Shown here: positions 8,013-9,308 of the stretch, one piece after another | Layout: each line of letters begins with the position of its first letter | How positions within the stretch are numbered: the stretch's first letter is position 1 | Assembly: GCA_934678915.1 (NCBI GenBank) | Contig: CAKUSF010000081.1 | Coordinates: 1 to 9,308 of the forward strand | Direction: 5' to 3' | From: an uncultured Bacteroidales bacterium | GTDB taxonomy: Bacteria > Bacteroidota > Bacteroidia > Bacteroidales > UBA932 | DNA length: 9,308 bases | Translations under genes and position numbers: made by a program | The notes under the pieces: generated by a model | What the model saw: the letters and a program-made list of their open reading frames with translations, nothing else | What the model was told of the DNA's origin: nothing | Database searches by the model: none

Positions 8013-8068
8013 ATATTAACAAGAAAGGCTGGCCGAAAATAATCTTGGCCAGCCTTTCTTGTTAATAT
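8013..8068. terminator. Perfect 22-bp hairpin, probable bidirectional terminator
   Basis: The arms 8013-8034 and 8047-8068 are exact reverse complements (22 of 22) around a 12-base loop. The core is GC-rich (GGCTGGCC / GGCCAGCC) and is flanked on each side by A-rich then T-rich parts of the arms (AAGAAA / TTTCTT), so on either strand the core is followed by a run containing mostly T. It begins 8 bases after the batD-batE stop, where the operon should end, and the minus-strand RHS fragment runs into it from the other side. This is the expected form of a shared terminator between convergent genes. Confidence 0.8.
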
Positions 8069-8756
8069 CTCCATACCACCGTGCCGTGGCCGGATCGTAG
8101 AGCCGTGCCCCGAAGTCGATGTACGAGAGGCTGGCAAATGCCTGCTCCTCCTTGCCAGCGAAGCGGTGGCGGTTGGTGGTGTCGGTCGGGGCTCCAGCGC
8201 TGTCGGTGAACCTCGTTCCGAACGGCATGTAGTCGCTCTCCTCGAGGATGACGGAACCAAGGTCAGAGACCGTCTCATCCGTGATGTCCACCACGGCCCT
8301 GACGCTTCCCAGACGGTCGCGGACGAACCAGAGGTCGCGGAACGTCCTTCCTAATCCAGAGCCAGTAGTTGTAATTCTCCCGACAGGGGATGCTATGCTC
8401 TCAAGAGTTCTCGCTCCGTCAGCGGACACGGAATACACAAAGCCACCTCGATACTCCAACGCGTGGCCGTTGGACATCATCGTCTTGACCTTCGTGCCGT
8501 CGGTGTAATATGACAGACTTTGGCTGAACACTTCATGCTCATACATCTCGACCAGAAGATTCTCCTGCCAGCCTTGCAGATTGTACGCGTAACTGTCACC
8601 GCCGCGCCCGGTGGCCTGCCTGGATGCGAGCCTTCCCAGATCGTCATAGGAATATGTGATATTCGGCAAGGTGACACCACATACTGTCCTTCCCAGCGTC
8701 TTGACACGTCCCCTGTCATCATAGGTGTAGCGGCACTCGAATAATGGCATATTCAT
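8016..8756 (-). CDS. RHS/YD-repeat core fragment, truncated at both ends (probable remnant)
   Basis: A 246-residue frame with Bacteroidetes-type RHS core motifs: YD repeats YTYDDRGRV (10-18) and YSYDDLGRLASR (35-46), VRDRLGSVRAVVD (145-157), the DYMPFGTRF segment (175-183), FAGKEEQ (199-205), and SYIDFGARLYDPATARWYG (211-229). Whole RHS proteins usually exceed 1000 residues, carry a signal and many YD repeats before this point, and continue after the final Trp with a QDPLAEKY-like segment and a variable toxin tip. Both parts are missing: an in-frame TAA directly precedes the ATG at 8756, and the last 16 residues (from Ile231) are simply translation of the terminator hairpin. The ATG overlaps the upstream gene stop (ATGA), so it might still be translated, but function is doubtful. 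Much richer in GC than its upstream neighbour. Confidence 0.8.
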   Translation of the reverse strand: MNMPLFECRYTYDDRGRVKTLGRTVCGVTLPNITYSYDDLGRLASRQATGRGGDSYAYNLQGWQENLLVEMYEHEVFSQSLSYYTDGTKVKTMMSNGHALEYRGGFVYSVSADGARTLESIASPVGRITTTGSGLGRTFRDLWFVRDRLGSVRAVVDITDETVSDLGSVILEESDYMPFGTRFTDSAGAPTDTTNRHRFAGKEEQAFASLSYIDFGARLYDPATARWYGDINKKGWPRLFSASLSC

Positions 8757-9208
8757 TTAATTAACGGATTTGTTATGAAGGCCAGATATATTTCAAGGAT
8801 AATGATAATGTATGCCATTGCACACGAAACCAATTTATGGATTTTTGGTTTAAGGTGGAAGGCCTTGCAATAGGTCTTAATTGAATCGCGTTCTTTTTTA
8901 TAAAAGCATGACAGTAAACTTATTACTGCAGCTGATATAAAATAGAAGATGCCGTTACTTAATTTCAACAGTCTGCATATTATGTTATACGCGATCAAAT
9001 TAGTAAATATCACATAGGGATTACCAATACACGCATATAATAGTGATCCCTTAACGGTCTTGATATAGCCACCCTTTTTTATGTAGTTTATTTGTGCATT
9101 ATCTTTAAACATTTTTGATAGACACCAATATAAAGTGTATTCAAAGAAAAACATTAGAAGGGAAAAAGGATAGTATAATTGAGCGAACAATTTATTATAA
9201 AATGTCAT
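8753..9208 (-). CDS. Small multi-pass membrane protein, unknown function
   Basis: I do not recognise this 151-residue protein. It has about four hydrophobic helices: 10-31 (LYYPFSLLMFFFEYTLYW), 55-80 (rich in Ile and Tyr), 84-102 (SNGIFYFISAAVISLLS) and 126-146 (LVSCAMAYIIIILEIYLAF). Short lysine-rich loops separate them (NYIKKGGYIKTVK; YKKERDSIKTY). No catalytic motif is visible. GGAG lies 6 bases before the ATG, which supports the 9208 start. The base composition is strongly AT-rich (19 G/C of 60 at 8941-9000), unlike the bat genes. Position between a possible insertion-sequence end and an RHS core fragment, with a four-base overlap into the latter, fits an immunity protein left from an RHS toxin cassette; this is inference from context alone. 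Other possibilities are an unrelated accessory membrane protein or a decayed gene. Confidence 0.65.
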   Translation of the reverse strand: MTFYNKLFAQLYYPFSLLMFFFEYTLYWCLSKMFKDNAQINYIKKGGYIKTVKGSLLYACIGNPYVIFTNLIAYNIICRLLKLSNGIFYFISAAVISLLSCFYKKERDSIKTYCKAFHLKPKIHKLVSCAMAYIIIILEIYLAFITNPLIK

Positions 9209-9256
9209 AATTCTCCAGTTGTCAATTTCTCTGTGTAAGCAGTAATTTTGTTTCCG
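9209..9256. other. Short leader between the membrane gene and the repeats
   Basis: These 48 bases precede the minus-strand gene starting at 9208. Apart from the GGAG ribosome-site candidate close to that ATG, I see no convincing Bacteroides promoter (no TAnnTTTG at a usable distance). If the repeats mark an insertion-sequence end, transcription could start from inside that element. Confidence 0.35.
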
Positions 9257-9305
9257 CAGATTTCAGAAAAAAGAGAACCGACAGTTTTCAGAAAAGTGGA
9301 ACCAC
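9257..9305. repeat. Two tandem imperfect repeats, possible IS21-family element end
   Basis: CAGATTTCAGAAAA (from 9257) and CAGTTTTCAGAAAA (from 9282) match at 13 of 14 positions, start 25 bases apart, and each is followed within a few bases by GAACC. Multiple tandem copies of a roughly 20-base site next to the terminus are typical of IS21-family elements, where they bind the transposase IstA. The element would extend rightwards past the window, so no transposase gene can be seen and the exact tip is not defined. Confidence 0.45.
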
Positions 9306-9308
9306 CCG

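Noticed and set aside
7910..8278. Minus-strand 122-residue Arg/Ser/Pro-rich frame across the terminator
   Set aside because: Composition is that of a shadow frame of GC-rich RHS DNA, and it crosses the hairpin and the 3' end of batE.
8166..8744. Several plus-strand frames (62-86 residues) opposite the RHS fragment
   Set aside because: The minus strand carries clear RHS motifs; the plus-strand frames show no motifs and reflect GC-rich codons with few stops.
9220..9225. TTGACA on the minus strand as a -35 promoter box for the membrane gene
   Set aside because: It lies only about 11 bases before the ATG, leaving no room for a -10 box upstream of the start, and Bacteroidetes primary promoters use a different consensus.

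Overview
This window comes from a member of the Bacteroidota, most likely order Bacteroidales. That call rests on a complete Bat (Bacteroides aerotolerance) gene order, the typical Bacteroidetes form of the MoxR, BatA-E and RHS proteins, and two tandem end-repeats resembling Bacteroides IS21-type elements. I cannot name a genus from the sequence.

From base 1 to 8004 there is one compact plus-strand operon: the C-terminal 199 residues of a MoxR-family AAA+ ATPase (its start lies outside the window), a DUF58 protein, a membrane protein with a BatD-like layout, BatA, BatB, BatC, and a single 879-residue protein that joins BatD to BatE. Junctions range from a 40-base gap (moxR to DUF58) to 1- or 4-base overlaps, so co-transcription is very likely; the promoter must lie upstream of the window. 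The model for this family is that the MoxR ATPase remodels or activates partners carrying von Willebrand A (VWA) metal-binding sites. Here these are the cytosolic DUF58 protein and membrane-anchored BatA and BatB. The TPR proteins BatC and BatE and the large envelope proteins act as scaffolds at the inner membrane and periplasm. The original link to oxygen tolerance in Bacteroides fragilis is suggestive only; the biochemical role is not settled. The three Bat protein types each occur twice in the operon (BatA/BatB, the 1545 gene/BatD, BatC/BatE).

The operon ends in a perfect 22-bp inverted repeat at 8013-8068, probably a bidirectional terminator. Everything beyond it (8005-9308) looks like accessory DNA and reads on the minus strand. 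A GC-rich piece of an RHS/YD-repeat core has lost both its long N-terminal part and its C-terminal end plus toxin tip. It stops within a couple of bases of the hairpin. Upstream of it, overlapping by 4 bases, lies an AT-rich gene for a four-helix membrane protein of unknown function, plausibly an immunity protein from an RHS toxin cassette. The last ~50 bases hold two imperfect direct repeats that may be the end of an IS21-family element continuing outside the window.

The Bat operon is a known system. The less ordinary points are the BatD-BatE fusion, the paired duplications, the Asn/Gln/Asp tract in BatC, and the RHS remnant with its small membrane gene.
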